Assembly: GCA_938011445.1 (NCBI GenBank)
Contig: CALLUH010000178.1
Coordinates: 1 to 41,760 of the forward strand
Length of the DNA: 41,760 nt
Source: an uncultured Hyphomonadaceae bacterium
GTDB lineage: Bacteria; Pseudomonadota; Alphaproteobacteria; Caulobacterales; Hyphomonadaceae
Direction of reading: 5' to 3'
The notes under the pieces are model-generated. The model was given only the letters and a program-made list of their open reading frames with translations, was not told the DNA's origin and ran no database searches. Shown here one piece after another: positions 18,827 through 28,249 of this stretch. Every line of letters begins with the position of its first letter. Position 1 is the stretch's first letter. The position numbers and the translations under genes were made by a program.

Positions 18827-19498
18827 ATGAACATTCTGATTATTGAGGATGATGAGGACATGGCGTCCTTCGTCTCCAAGGTTCTAACCGAAGCGGGGCA
18901 CGTCGTTGACACCACCCATCGCGGCGATATGGGGCTGACACTGGCGCGCGCAGGAGACTTTGACGCGCTGGTGGTTGATCGCATGCTGCCGGAAAAAGAC
19001 GGGCTGACCTTGGTCCGCGAATATCGCGAGGGCGGCGGTGGCTCCCCTGCCTTGTTCCTGTCTGCCTTGGGTGAGGTTGATCATCGCGTCGAAGGGCTAA
19101 AGGCGGGTGGCGATGATTATCTCGCCAAACCCTTCGCGCCGAGTGAATTGGTGGCCCGCGTGGAAGCGCTTGGCCGGAGGCAAATCTCTGAAGCGCCGAT
19201 CACTTCTCTCAAGGCCGGCGAGTTGGAAATGGACCTGCTCGCGCGCAAAGTTACCCGAAATGGCCATAAGATAGATCTGCAACCGCGCGAGTTCCGCTTG
19301 CTTGAATATCTCATGCGCCATGCCGGACAAGTCGTCACGCGCACCATGCTGCTTGAGAAAGTCTGGGACTATCATTTCGACCCGCAGACCAATGTGATTG
19401 ACGTGCACATCTCTCGGCTGCGCGGCAAAATCGACAAGGATTTTGATGAGGCGCTCCTGCACACGGTTCGCGGAGCCGGTTACCGCCTGCAGGCATGA
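18827..19498 (+). CDS. OmpR-family response regulator
   Basis: MNILIIEDDEDMASFVSKVL, ALVVDRMLPEKDG, GDDYLAKPFAPSELVARVEAL, winged helix TNVIDVHISRLRGKID. Confidence 0.95.
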   Translation: MNILIIEDDEDMASFVSKVLTEAGHVVDTTHRGDMGLTLARAGDFDALVVDRMLPEKDGLTLVREYREGGGGSPALFLSALGEVDHRVEGLKAGGDDYLAKPFAPSELVARVEALGRRQISEAPITSLKAGELEMDLLARKVTRNGHKIDLQPREFRLLEYLMRHAGQVVTRTMLLEKVWDYHFDPQTNVIDVHISRLRGKIDKDFDEALLHTVRGAGYRLQA

Positions 19499-20895
19499 CC
19501 ATTCGCTTGCCGACCCTTGTCCGCACGACCACGTTCAAGCTCGCCTTGCTTCATTCAATTCTGTTTACGGTTTTCGTGCTTGGTTTGCTCGTCTATCTGT
19601 ACGCCTCAACCGTGGTCTATGTCCGCGCCGAGGCGAGCGACAGTCTTGATGCCGAGCTGACCGAGCTTTCCCGCGCCTACAGTCAGGGCGGATTGGTTCG
19701 GCTCAACCGCTCTGTGCGCGAACGCCAATCGGTGCTCGGCTCGCGGCAATTTCTCTATCTATTGCAAGATGCGCAAGGCCAGAAGATTGGCGGTGGCCTG
19801 AGCACATTACCCCCCGGCATTCCGCTGGATGGGCGTCAGAAATATCTCTTCGATGTGGATTATCGCAGGCCTGATGGCGAGATTGTCTCGCGGCCAGCAG
19901 AGGGCCGCGCGGTGGTGCTTGCGGATGGCGGCATCATTCTTGTCGCTTATGATGTGGGCGAGTTTCAACGCATTGTGCCGCGTATTACGCGGGTGGTCTG
20001 GACGGCGGCACCGATTGGCCTGCTGATGTCGCTGATTGGCGGGATCGTTATTTCGCGCTCTGCGGCGCGCCGGGCAGACACGCTGGCCAAGACGGCCGAG
20101 GGTGTGATGGCCGGCGATTTGTCGCGGCGCGTGCCGGTGATTGGCTCGGGAGATGAATTTGACCGGCTCGGCGAACAGTTAAATGCCATGCTTGGACGCA
20201 TTGAGACGCTCATGGAATCCTCCCGCCATGTTGGTGATTCTATTGCCCATGACTTGCGATCCCCCCTCACACGCCTGCGCAATCGGCTTGAGACGGCTCT
20301 GGCTGAACCGATGTCGCGCGAGATGGCCGAAGACACGCTCGGGCGAACGCTTGGCGAAGTAGACAATGTGCTGGCAACCTTTAATGCGATTTTGCGTCTG
20401 TCACGGCTTGAAGCTGGCCAGGGTGGACCGATGACACGCACCAATATCAGCGGATTGGCGGGACAATTGGCCGAGCTTTTCGAGCCGGCTTGTGAGGAAG
20501 CAGGAATAGAGTTTACGGCGAATATTGCACGCAGCCTAACGGTTCTGGGAGAGAAAGATCTGATTGCACAAGCGGTTTCCAATCTGCTTGACAATGCCGT
20601 GAAATATACGCCCGAAGGCGGCAAGATCAGCTTCAAGGCGGCGCGCGAACGTGACAGTAAGATTATTCTCGAAGTGACCGATACAGGGCCCGGTATTCCC
20701 GCCGAAGAACGCAAGCGTGTGGTAAAACGCTTTGTCCGTCTCGAAGCCAGCCGGTCAGAGCCGGGGTCAGGTCTGGGGCTCGCGCTCGTTGAGGCCGTAG
20801 CGAGCGTTCATAATGGCCAATTGCGGCTTGAAGACGGTAAAAAGCGCAATGATGGACGCGGTCTTCGGGCGCGTTTGGTTTTGCCAAAAGCTTAA
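19495..20895 (+). CDS. Membrane sensor histidine kinase
   Basis: HAMP domain, H-box SIAHDLRSPLTRLRNRLE, N-box NLLDNAVKYTPEGG, DTGPGIP, GSGLGLALV; ATGA overlap with the RR gene. Confidence 0.95.
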   Translation: MTIRLPTLVRTTTFKLALLHSILFTVFVLGLLVYLYASTVVYVRAEASDSLDAELTELSRAYSQGGLVRLNRSVRERQSVLGSRQFLYLLQDAQGQKIGGGLSTLPPGIPLDGRQKYLFDVDYRRPDGEIVSRPAEGRAVVLADGGIILVAYDVGEFQRIVPRITRVVWTAAPIGLLMSLIGGIVISRSAARRADTLAKTAEGVMAGDLSRRVPVIGSGDEFDRLGEQLNAMLGRIETLMESSRHVGDSIAHDLRSPLTRLRNRLETALAEPMSREMAEDTLGRTLGEVDNVLATFNAILRLSRLEAGQGGPMTRTNISGLAGQLAELFEPACEEAGIEFTANIARSLTVLGEKDLIAQAVSNLLDNAVKYTPEGGKISFKAARERDSKIILEVTDTGPGIPAEERKRVVKRFVRLEASRSEPGSGLGLALVEAVASVHNGQLRLEDGKKRNDGRGLRARLVLPKA

Positions 20896-20907
20896 GGAGC
20901 GCATGGC

Positions 20908-23649
20908 ATGCCGGAGAGGCTTAACCTACAGGTCAAAGCTTTGGCGGATGAGCCGGTAGCAGCTTTGCAACTGGCCAGCCCACATGCCCCATATTTGCGG
21001 CGTCTGGCGGCCAACCAGCCTGATTGCCTCGCACGTATTGAAAGCGCCGGACCGGACGCAGCCTTTGCGGATATGTTGGAAGATTTGGCCCCACCGTCCC
21101 AATCAGATCCAGAGGCTATGGCCGCCTTGCGTCGCGCCAAGCAACGCGCCCATCTCATCCTGGCGGCGGCCGACTTGTCCGCGCACTGGTCAGTAGAGAC
21201 GGTGATTGCCCGGATGACGCGCTTTGCCGATATGGCCGTGCGCTACGCCCTGGACCATGCTTTGCAATCGGCGGGATTGTCGGAAGAAGGATTATTCCTG
21301 ATCGCGCTCGGCAAGATGGGCGCGCATGAGCTAAATTATTCGAGCGATATTGATATTGCCGCCTTTTATGATCCGGAAGTTTTCGATGGTGGTGCACGCG
21401 CGCCGGGCGATGCGGCCTCGCGGATTATCAAACATCTGGTTCATCTGCTAGAGACACGGACCGAAGACGGCTATGTCCTGCGCACTGATTTGCGCTTGCG
21501 GCCTGACCCGCGTTCGACCCCGCTCGCGGTCTCCACACGCATGGCTGAAAATTACTATGAAAGCCTTGGCCAAAATTGGGAGCGCATGGTCTGGATAAAA
21601 GCGCGCGCCTTCGCGGGTGATGGTGTTACAGCGGCAAACTTTCTTGCCATGATGCAGAGCTTTGTCTGGCGTCAGCATCTCGATTATTGGGCGATTAATG
21701 ACATCCATGCCATCAAGGCCATGATCAACGCGTCTGGCGACCGTGCCAGCCTTGAACGCGCCGACCCTGACCTTAAACTGGGCGCGGGCGGCATTCGCGA
21801 AATAGAGTTTTTCGCTCAAACCCAGCAGCTTATTTTTGGTGGACGCGATGGGACTTTACGCCTGCTGGACACAAGGAGCGCCCTTGCTGCCTTGCGAGAA
21901 AGCGGTGCCGTTAACGCACAAACGGAAACCCGTCTGCAGGCGGCTTATTCCCTGCTGCGCCAAATCGAACATCGGGTTCAAATGCGCACAGATGAGCAGA
22001 CCCATTCTTTGCCCGGAGACGATGAACGCCGCGCCGACATAGCGCAATTATGTGGTTATCGGGATTTGCGAGTGTTCGATACCCATGTGCAGGCATTACG
22101 CGAAGAGGTTCATAACATCTATCTCGATCTGTTCGGACGCGAGGCACGCGCGGCGGGGTCAGGTATTGCTGGCAATCTTGTCTTTACGGGCGTTGATGAT
22201 GATCCGCGAACGGTCCAAACTCTCGCTGGTCTCGGCTTTGATGTGCCCTCCGATGTGATTGGAACCATCCGGCATTGGCATCGCGGACATGTGCCCGCAA
22301 CACGCTCGGGGCGTGGCCGCGAATTGTTGACAGCGCTCTTGCCAGAATTGCTCAAGAATATGTCCGCAACAGGTGAGCCTGACCGCGCCTTTCGGTATTT
22401 CTCGGTATTTCTCGAACATTTGCCATCAGGTGTACAGACGCTCTCCATGCTGCTCGCCGAGGCGCGCCTGAGAACTGACCTGATTGCCACGCTCGCTCTG
22501 GCGCCGCCACTTGCGGTCACGCTCGGTCGCCGTCCGGCCCTGCTTGAAGCGCTGCTGCAACCTGGCCTGATCACGCCGCCGGTGATTGGCCCGGATATGG
22601 CTTTTGACCAGGCGATGGATTTTGCACGGATCTATCATGCCGATCGAACATTTCTGATCGGGCATGATCTGTTGCATGGCCGGATTGACGCTGGCGATGC
22701 CGCCAAAGCCTATACCGAACTGGCCGATTGGGTTGTGAGGGCTATGGCGGATGCAGCCGAAACTGAGTGTATTGCTCGGTTTGGCCCGCCGCCGGGCCAG
22801 TGGTGTGTCTGCGCTATGGGCAAGCTCGGCGGCGCAGCGATGACGGCGGGCTCCGATCTCGATTTGATGGTGCTCTATGAACCGCGCGCCGGCGATGAAA
22901 GCATGGTCTGGTTTTCGCGCTTCACCCAAAGGCTGATCACAGCACTCTCTGCGCCCACCGCTGAGGGGCTTCTTTATGAAGTAGATATGCGCCTGCGCCC
23001 GTCGGGTCGTTCCGGACCTGTCGCGGTGCGACTGTCGAGCTTTGTGCGGTATCAGAAAGAAGACGCATGGACCTGGGAGCATATGGCGCTGACACGCTTG
23101 CGGCCCATTGCGGACCGAGCGGGGCTGGCTAAGCAGGTTTTGAGCATTGTTCGGGATGTGCTCTCCAGTGCACGAAATGATGCTGGGGTGCGTCAGGACA
23201 TCCACGAAATGCGGCTCCGTCTGGAAGCCGAGAAACCCGGCCATGGCTTGTGGGATATGAAAATGGATGTCGGTGGCCTGATTGATCTGGAGTTTATTGT
23301 CCAGCACGGCTTGCTCATGACCCCCGGTGCCTGCGAAGCGGGCAATGGCGCGTTGTCGGCCGCAATAGGGCGTCTTACAAAAACTGGCTGGTTTTGCGAA
23401 ACTGATAGCGCCGCGCTTGTAAAAGCGAACAGCTTGCTGTCTTCGCTTCAGCAAATCCAACGCATTGCACTCTCCGGCCCCACGGATGAACTATCGACCG
23501 CAGCTCAGGACCGGTATTGTCGCGCAGTCGGCGCTGAGAGTTTTGATGCACTCAAGGCAACGCTCGCAGCAACCAAATCCGAGGTCGCCGCAATTCGCCA
23601 GCGCCAAATCGGAATGCTCAAGTCCGAAACAGGCCAAACGGCTTGCTAG
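20908..23649 (+). CDS. glnE: Bifunctional glutamine synthetase adenylyltransferase/deadenylase
   Basis: 913 aa; two nucleotidyltransferase modules: LGKMGAHELNYSSDIDI...GAGGIREIEFFAQTQQL and MGKLGGAAMTAGSDLDLM...GGLIDLEFIVQH. Confidence 0.96.
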   Translation: MPERLNLQVKALADEPVAALQLASPHAPYLRRLAANQPDCLARIESAGPDAAFADMLEDLAPPSQSDPEAMAALRRAKQRAHLILAAADLSAHWSVETVIARMTRFADMAVRYALDHALQSAGLSEEGLFLIALGKMGAHELNYSSDIDIAAFYDPEVFDGGARAPGDAASRIIKHLVHLLETRTEDGYVLRTDLRLRPDPRSTPLAVSTRMAENYYESLGQNWERMVWIKARAFAGDGVTAANFLAMMQSFVWRQHLDYWAINDIHAIKAMINASGDRASLERADPDLKLGAGGIREIEFFAQTQQLIFGGRDGTLRLLDTRSALAALRESGAVNAQTETRLQAAYSLLRQIEHRVQMRTDEQTHSLPGDDERRADIAQLCGYRDLRVFDTHVQALREEVHNIYLDLFGREARAAGSGIAGNLVFTGVDDDPRTVQTLAGLGFDVPSDVIGTIRHWHRGHVPATRSGRGRELLTALLPELLKNMSATGEPDRAFRYFSVFLEHLPSGVQTLSMLLAEARLRTDLIATLALAPPLAVTLGRRPALLEALLQPGLITPPVIGPDMAFDQAMDFARIYHADRTFLIGHDLLHGRIDAGDAAKAYTELADWVVRAMADAAETECIARFGPPPGQWCVCAMGKLGGAAMTAGSDLDLMVLYEPRAGDESMVWFSRFTQRLITALSAPTAEGLLYEVDMRLRPSGRSGPVAVRLSSFVRYQKEDAWTWEHMALTRLRPIADRAGLAKQVLSIVRDVLSSARNDAGVRQDIHEMRLRLEAEKPGHGLWDMKMDVGGLIDLEFIVQHGLLMTPGACEAGNGALSAAIGRLTKTGWFCETDSAALVKANSLLSSLQQIQRIALSGPTDELSTAAQDRYCRAVGAESFDALKATLAATKSEVAAIRQRQIGMLKSETGQTAC

Positions 23650-23753
23650 AGCGCGTTCTTATATATTGCAGTCAAAAGCGTGCTTTAGCTTTTTGTCTCT
23701 CCGCACATCCTAGCCACAAAAAACGGTTCCCGCTTTTCACGAATCCGCTCTAG
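23646..23753 (-). repeat. RIME1-like double-hairpin intergenic repeat, copy A (minus orientation)
   Basis: 108 bp; reverse complement cTAGAGCGGATTCGTGAAAAGCGGGAACCGTTTTTTGTGGCTAGGATGTGCGG...CTAAAGCACGC...GCGCTCTAG aligns end to end with copy B. It fills the glnE/yqgE convergent gap. Confidence 0.85.
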
Positions 23754-24304
23754 GCATGCCCTGCATCAGGCTGTAATTTGGCTGGCGAGATACCCATTTG
23801 GTCGAGCGCCTTGGTCCATTTGTGCTCATGGTCCTGATCATAGATTAGCCTATGTTCGCAATCGCTCACCAGCCAGACATTCTCCTGCAACTCTTCTTCG
23901 ATTTGGCCTGGCCCCCACCCGGCATAGCCGAGCGCAAGAATAGCATATTCGGGCGGTTCTTCAGAGGCGATCGCATGCAGTGCGTCCCGCGTAGCGGTCA
24001 GGCAGAGATTATCTCCGACATGCATGGTCGCCTTCTCGCAACTAAAATCGCTGCTGTGCAGAACAAATCCGCGATCACGCCCGACAGGTCCGCCTTCGAG
24101 CACTTCAAACTCTGGCAACTCCACGCTGAGCGGAATATCAAGCTGGTCAAGCAGATCCGGCAACACGACTCCGGACATAGGCTTGTTGAGCACAAGTCCC
24201 ATTGCAAAGTCTTCGGCGTGCGCGCAGATCAGAATCACAGCGCTTGAGAAGCGGTCATCGCCAATTCCGGGCATGGCGATCAGGATTTTTCCAGTCAGGT
24301 TCAT
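23750..24304 (-). CDS. YqgE/AlgH (DUF179) family protein
   Basis: MNLTGKILIAMPGIGDDRFSSAVILICAHAEDFAMGLVLNKP...LEGGPVGRDRGFVLHSSDF...GYAGWGPGQIEEELQENVWLV; start chosen at internal Met rather than 24328. Confidence 0.94.
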   Translation of the reverse strand: MNLTGKILIAMPGIGDDRFSSAVILICAHAEDFAMGLVLNKPMSGVVLPDLLDQLDIPLSVELPEFEVLEGGPVGRDRGFVLHSSDFSCEKATMHVGDNLCLTATRDALHAIASEEPPEYAILALGYAGWGPGQIEEELQENVWLVSDCEHRLIYDQDHEHKWTKALDQMGISPAKLQPDAGHA

Positions 24305-24372
24305 GATCTTCTGTCCACTTGTCGCCATGCTGGAGCACCACGGCTAAAGAAGCAACCCGCATAAAGAAAGTT

Positions 24373-24390
24373 GATCCCGCGCGCGGGATC
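24373..24390. promoter_or_regulatory. Perfect 18-bp palindrome GATCCCGCGCGCGGGATC between divergent yqgE and peroxiredoxin genes (candidate operator)
   Basis: Arms GATCCCGCG/CGCGGGATC with no spacer, 35 bp upstream of the peroxiredoxin ATG. Confidence 0.5.
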
Positions 24391-24425
24391 GTTAGTGTGG
24401 CGAGGAAATCATCAGGAGATACAAA

Positions 24426-24908
24426 ATGACCATTCAAATTGGCGACAAACTGCCCGACGTGACTTTCATGGAGGCGACCGCTGATGGCCCTGTTCCGCGC
24501 AGCACCGCCGATATATTCGCTGGCAAGACTGTCGCACTGTTCGCAGTGCCCGGTGCCTTTACGCCAACATGCTCGGTCAAACATCTGCCAAGCTTCCGCG
24601 ATGCAGCAGACGCCCTCAGCGCCAAGGGTGTCGATGAGATCGTCTGCACCTCTGTAAACGATGCCTTTGTCATGGGCGAATGGGGCAAAGCCGAAAGCGT
24701 CGGAAGCTCGATGCGGATGCTCGCCGATGGCAATGGCGTTTTCGCAAAAGCGGTCGGGCTTGAGCTTGATGCCTCCGGATTTGGCATGGGCGCTCGCTCG
24801 CAGCGCTATTCCATGCTGGTCAAGGACGGCGTGGTTGCCCAGTTGAACGTCGAAGATGGCGGCGCTTATGAAGTGTCGAGCGGCGAATATCTACTCAGTC
24901 AGCTTTAG
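24426..24908 (+). CDS. Peroxiredoxin (Prx5/AhpE-type, PRX5_like)
   Basis: FAVPGAFTPTCSVKHLPSFRDAADALSAKGVDEIVCTSVNDAFVMGEWGKA. Confidence 0.95.
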   Translation: MTIQIGDKLPDVTFMEATADGPVPRSTADIFAGKTVALFAVPGAFTPTCSVKHLPSFRDAADALSAKGVDEIVCTSVNDAFVMGEWGKAESVGSSMRMLADGNGVFAKAVGLELDASGFGMGARSQRYSMLVKDGVVAQLNVEDGGAYEVSSGEYLLSQL

Positions 24909-24958
24909 AAAAAACGTCAATTCTGTCACCGATTACAAAATAAACAAAGTGTTAAGCG

Positions 24959-24990
24959 AAACGGCGCATCCTTTGGGGTGTGCCGTTTTT
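24959..24990 (+). terminator. Intrinsic terminator after the peroxiredoxin gene
   Basis: aaacggcgcatcc-tttg-gggtgtgccgttt (13 pairs with two G:U) followed by tt. Confidence 0.85.
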
Positions 24991-25065
24991 CGATAAATGA
25001 ATATTGAATAACGCGAATAAAGCACCATATGTAAGTGAGAAGAAACAGACAAGAGGGGTTCTGAA

Positions 25066-26061
25066 ATGGAAGTATTATTCATTATTCTTGCCGTTGTGGC
25101 GCTGGTTTTAATCCTGCAAGCGGTAAAAGTCGTCCCGCAGGGGTTTAACTACACCATCGAACGGTTTGGCCGTTATACGCAGACGCTATCGCCTGGAATG
25201 ACATTTGTTGTGCCAATCTTCGACCGTATTGGTCGCAAGATGAACATGATGGAAACCGTGCTCGATGTGCCGCGTCAGGATGTGATTACGCGCGATAATG
25301 CGATGGTGACCTGTGACGCGGTGGTCTTTATTCAGGTTATGGATGCGGTTGCAGCCGCTTATGAGGTCAACAATCTCACCCATGCGATCGAAAATCTGGC
25401 ACTGACCAATATCCGGACCGTGGTTGGTTCGATGGATCTTGATGAAGTTCTGTCCAATCGTGACGACATCAATGCGCGGCTTCTGACCGTGATTGATCAG
25501 GCAACCAATCCTTGGGGCGTGAAAGTTACCCGGATCGAGATTGCCGATCTGTCGCCACCGGCTGATATTACCGAAGCGATGACGCGCCAGATGAAGGCTG
25601 AGCGCCTGAAGCGTGCAGAGATTCTAACCGCTGAAGGTGACAAGCAAGCGGCCATTTTGAAAGCGGAAGGCCTGAAACAGTCGCAAATTCTCGAGGCTGA
25701 AGGCCGCCGTGAAGCTGCGTTCCGTGACGCCGAAGCGCGTGAGCGTGAAGCTGAAGCGGAAGCGAAAGCCACCGCCATGGTGTCCGAAGCAATCTCGCGC
25801 GGCGATGTCAACGCAATCAACTATTTCCTTGGCCAGCAATATGTGGGCGCGTTCGAGAAGCTTGCCTCGTCAAACCAGCAGAAGACAGTCATCATCCCTG
25901 CCGAGTTCTCCTCGATCATCGGTTCGATTGCCGGAATTAAAGGGCTGACCGATGCGGCTGGTTCGAGCGGACCGCCACCAGCCCCGCCTGCACCACAAGC
26001 CCCGCGTCGGCCTTCGACGCCGCCAACAGGCAGTGTTCCGCCAGCAGGCACACGCAACTAA
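25066..26061 (+). CDS. SPFH/Band-7 (stomatin/QmcA-like) membrane protein
   Basis: VVPQGFNYTIERFGRYTQTLSPGMTFVVPIFDRIGRKMNMMETVLDVPRQDVITRDNAMVTCDAVVFIQV...Ala/Glu-rich coiled coil. Confidence 0.95.
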   Translation: MEVLFIILAVVALVLILQAVKVVPQGFNYTIERFGRYTQTLSPGMTFVVPIFDRIGRKMNMMETVLDVPRQDVITRDNAMVTCDAVVFIQVMDAVAAAYEVNNLTHAIENLALTNIRTVVGSMDLDEVLSNRDDINARLLTVIDQATNPWGVKVTRIEIADLSPPADITEAMTRQMKAERLKRAEILTAEGDKQAAILKAEGLKQSQILEAEGRREAAFRDAEAREREAEAEAKATAMVSEAISRGDVNAINYFLGQQYVGAFEKLASSNQQKTVIIPAEFSSIIGSIAGIKGLTDAAGSSGPPPAPPAPQAPRRPSTPPTGSVPPAGTRN

Positions 26062-26121
26062 AAGAGAGGCCAGCTTCGGCCAAACCGGACCGGAGCTGGC
26101 GATCGAGGGAAAGGATTTGAT

Positions 26122-26589
26122 ATGGAAAACATCATAGATTTCTTCACGCCATTGGAGGCTTGGCATTGGCTGGCCATCGGGCTCATTTTAATCGGAATTG
26201 AAATGGCTATTGGCACATTCGATCTTCTGTTCATCGGCATTGCGGCCTTGCTGACGGCGCTTTTGAAGCTCATCATTCCGGGCATGGGGTGGGAAGCCCA
26301 GATGGCGATTTTTGCCGCTGCGGCGGTCGCATTGGTTATTCTGGGTCGGACGGTCTTTGCCAATATCAGGCGCATTGATAATAAGCGGCCCATGCTCAAT
26401 GACCGTATGGCCCGCATGGTCGGATCGCGCGGCTTAGTGGTCGGCGACTTCGCCGCCGGAACGGGACGGGTCAAAATTGGCGATACCGAATGGCTCGCTC
26501 ATGGCCTTGACGGCGCTGACCTGAAAGACGGAACCACGGTGCTCGTTGACAGTGTGGACACAACGTCTGTGACGGTGAAGCCAGCCTAG
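26122..26589 (+). CDS. NfeD-like membrane protein paired with the SPFH protein
   Basis: TM segments then MVGSRGLVVGDFAAGTGRVKIGDTEWLAHGLDGADLKDGTTVLVDSVDTTSVTVKPA. Confidence 0.9.
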   Translation: MENIIDFFTPLEAWHWLAIGLILIGIEMAIGTFDLLFIGIAALLTALLKLIIPGMGWEAQMAIFAAAAVALVILGRTVFANIRRIDNKRPMLNDRMARMVGSRGLVVGDFAAGTGRVKIGDTEWLAHGLDGADLKDGTTVLVDSVDTTSVTVKPA

Positions 26590-26692
26590 AGCGCATTCGC
26601 GAAAAGTGGGAACCGATTTTGTGGCTAAAATGCGCGTAAAAACAAAAAGCTAGAGCACGCCTTTGATCGCGATATATATGAACGTGCTCTAG
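26586..26692 (+). repeat. RIME1-like double-hairpin intergenic repeat, copy B (plus orientation)
   Basis: ctagagcgcattcgcgaaaagtgggaaccgattttgtggctaaaatgcgcgtaaaaacaaaaagctagagcacg...cgtgctctag; hairpin 1 gcgcatt/aatgcgc (26591-26597/26629-26635), hairpin 2 perfect 10 bp ctagagcacg/cgtgctctag (26650-26659/26683-26692). Confidence 0.87.
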
Positions 26693-26700
26693 GTGTGGGC

Positions 26701-28131
26701 TTAGAACAGGCTTCCCTGATCGCTGCCTTTGACCGGCGTTTTGGATTTCTTCTTTTCAGGCCGTTTTGATGGCTTGGGGGCTTTTGGCGGCGGCCCGTCT
26801 GTCAGCGGCGTGGCGACCATATCCCCGTCGGCAAAGCTGAGCGTCATATGGGCTATGCGGCCCGCAATCCCGGCGCTGCGGATCAGCTTGCCGCCTTCTG
26901 CGCGGACCAGCGCAAAGCCGCGTTCAAGGGTCGCTTCATGAGAGAGGGTGCGCAGCAATTTCCCCGCTCCTGCCAATCGGTCCGATTTGCGCTCGACAAT
27001 GCGATTAAGCGCAGGCCGCGCGCGCACGGCAATGTCACGCAGGCGTTGGCGACGGCGGCGCAGATCGGCGGGCAGTGCTTCAGGGCGGAGCCTTGCGCTA
27101 ATTCGGGTCAGCCCGATGCGCTTGCGGTCCACAGCGCTGAGAAGGCCGCGTTTGAGCTGGGCATCGGCATAGTCAAAGCGCTGGCGTTTCGGCGTCAGGA
27201 TCGCATCGGCACGTGGGAGCCGAGCGGCGCGCAGGCGATCGCGCCCCTGTTTGGTGCGCGTCAGCAGAGCGCGTTTTAGCCGGGCGCCATAATCCTCGAT
27301 TGCCAATGCAAGATCAGCCCGCACAGGGACGGCAATCTCTGCTGCGCCCGTAGGGGTTGGCGCGCGGGCGTCAGACACATAGTCAATCAGTGTTGTGTCC
27401 GTCTCATGGCCGACGGCCGAGATCAGCGGTATCTCGCTCTCGAAAGCGGCGCGGACGACGGCCTCTTCATTAAACGGCCAGAGGTCTTCAATCGAGCCGC
27501 CCCCGCGCCCGACAATCAACACGTCCGGCCTGTCCGCGCCCGTCATGGCGTTGAACCCGCGTATCCCCGCCTCGATTTGCGCGGCGGCCAGATCGCCCTG
27601 CACAAGCGCTGGCCATAGAATGACGCGGGCGGGAAAGCGGTCGGCAATCCGGTGAAGAATATCGCGGATCACGGCACCTGTCGGACTGGTGACAACGCCA
27701 ATCGTGCTCGGCAGAAATGGCAATCGCTTTTTGTGGGCCTCGTCAAACAATCCCTCGGCAGCAAGCTTTTTCTTGCGCGCTTCGAGCAGAGCCATCAGGG
27801 CGCCCGCGCCCGCAGGCCGCATGGTCGTGGCGAGCATCTGATAGTTTGACCGGCCCGCATAGATAGAGAGTTTCCCCTCGGCGATCACTTCCAATCCCTC
27901 TTCAGGCCGGAAGGACAGCGCATTGACTTGGCCCTTCCACATCACCGTATTGAGCACGGCTTTGTCGTCCTTGATGTCGGCATACATATGGCCCGACCGC
28001 GCAATCGTGACCCGGCCAAGCTCGCCGCGCACGCGGACATGATCGAAATTGCTTTCAATGGTGCGCTTGAGGCTGGCGGACAGTTCGGAAACGGTCAGTT
28101 CGGGCTGGTTTGAGACAGGCGAGTCGGTCAT
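26701..28131 (-). CDS. xseA: Exodeoxyribonuclease VII large subunit
   Basis: VRVRGELGRVTIARSGHMYADIKDDKAVLNTVMW OB-fold and GVVTSPTGAVIRDILHRIADRFP...RGGGSIEDLWPFNEEAVVRAAFESEIPLISAVGHETDTTLIDYVSDARAPTPTGAAE. Confidence 0.97.
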   Translation of the reverse strand: MTDSPVSNQPELTVSELSASLKRTIESNFDHVRVRGELGRVTIARSGHMYADIKDDKAVLNTVMWKGQVNALSFRPEEGLEVIAEGKLSIYAGRSNYQMLATTMRPAGAGALMALLEARKKKLAAEGLFDEAHKKRLPFLPSTIGVVTSPTGAVIRDILHRIADRFPARVILWPALVQGDLAAAQIEAGIRGFNAMTGADRPDVLIVGRGGGSIEDLWPFNEEAVVRAAFESEIPLISAVGHETDTTLIDYVSDARAPTPTGAAEIAVPVRADLALAIEDYGARLKRALLTRTKQGRDRLRAARLPRADAILTPKRQRFDYADAQLKRGLLSAVDRKRIGLTRISARLRPEALPADLRRRRQRLRDIAVRARPALNRIVERKSDRLAGAGKLLRTLSHEATLERGFALVRAEGGKLIRSAGIAGRIAHMTLSFADGDMVATPLTDGPPPKAPKPSKRPEKKKSKTPVKGSDQGSLF

Positions 28132-28249
28132 CTCACTGCTTTAAGCGATTTATCGCCCGACGTCATTGGCTTTTCGCGCGGAACGTTTCTCTCGATAAGC
28201 TCTATTTGTGGGGTTGATCTCTGTTCGTGCTCGGCGCATCAAGCGTCTC

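Noticed and set aside
22390-22415. Tandem 10-bp duplication cggtatttct cggtatttct in glnE
   Set aside because: Only two units, and the encoded RYFSVFLEHLPSGVQ fits the expected GlnE sequence, so it is most likely coincidental rather than a phase-variable tract.
22426-23460. 344-aa minus-strand ORF inside glnE
   Set aside because: Antisense to conserved GlnE motifs; no family signature.
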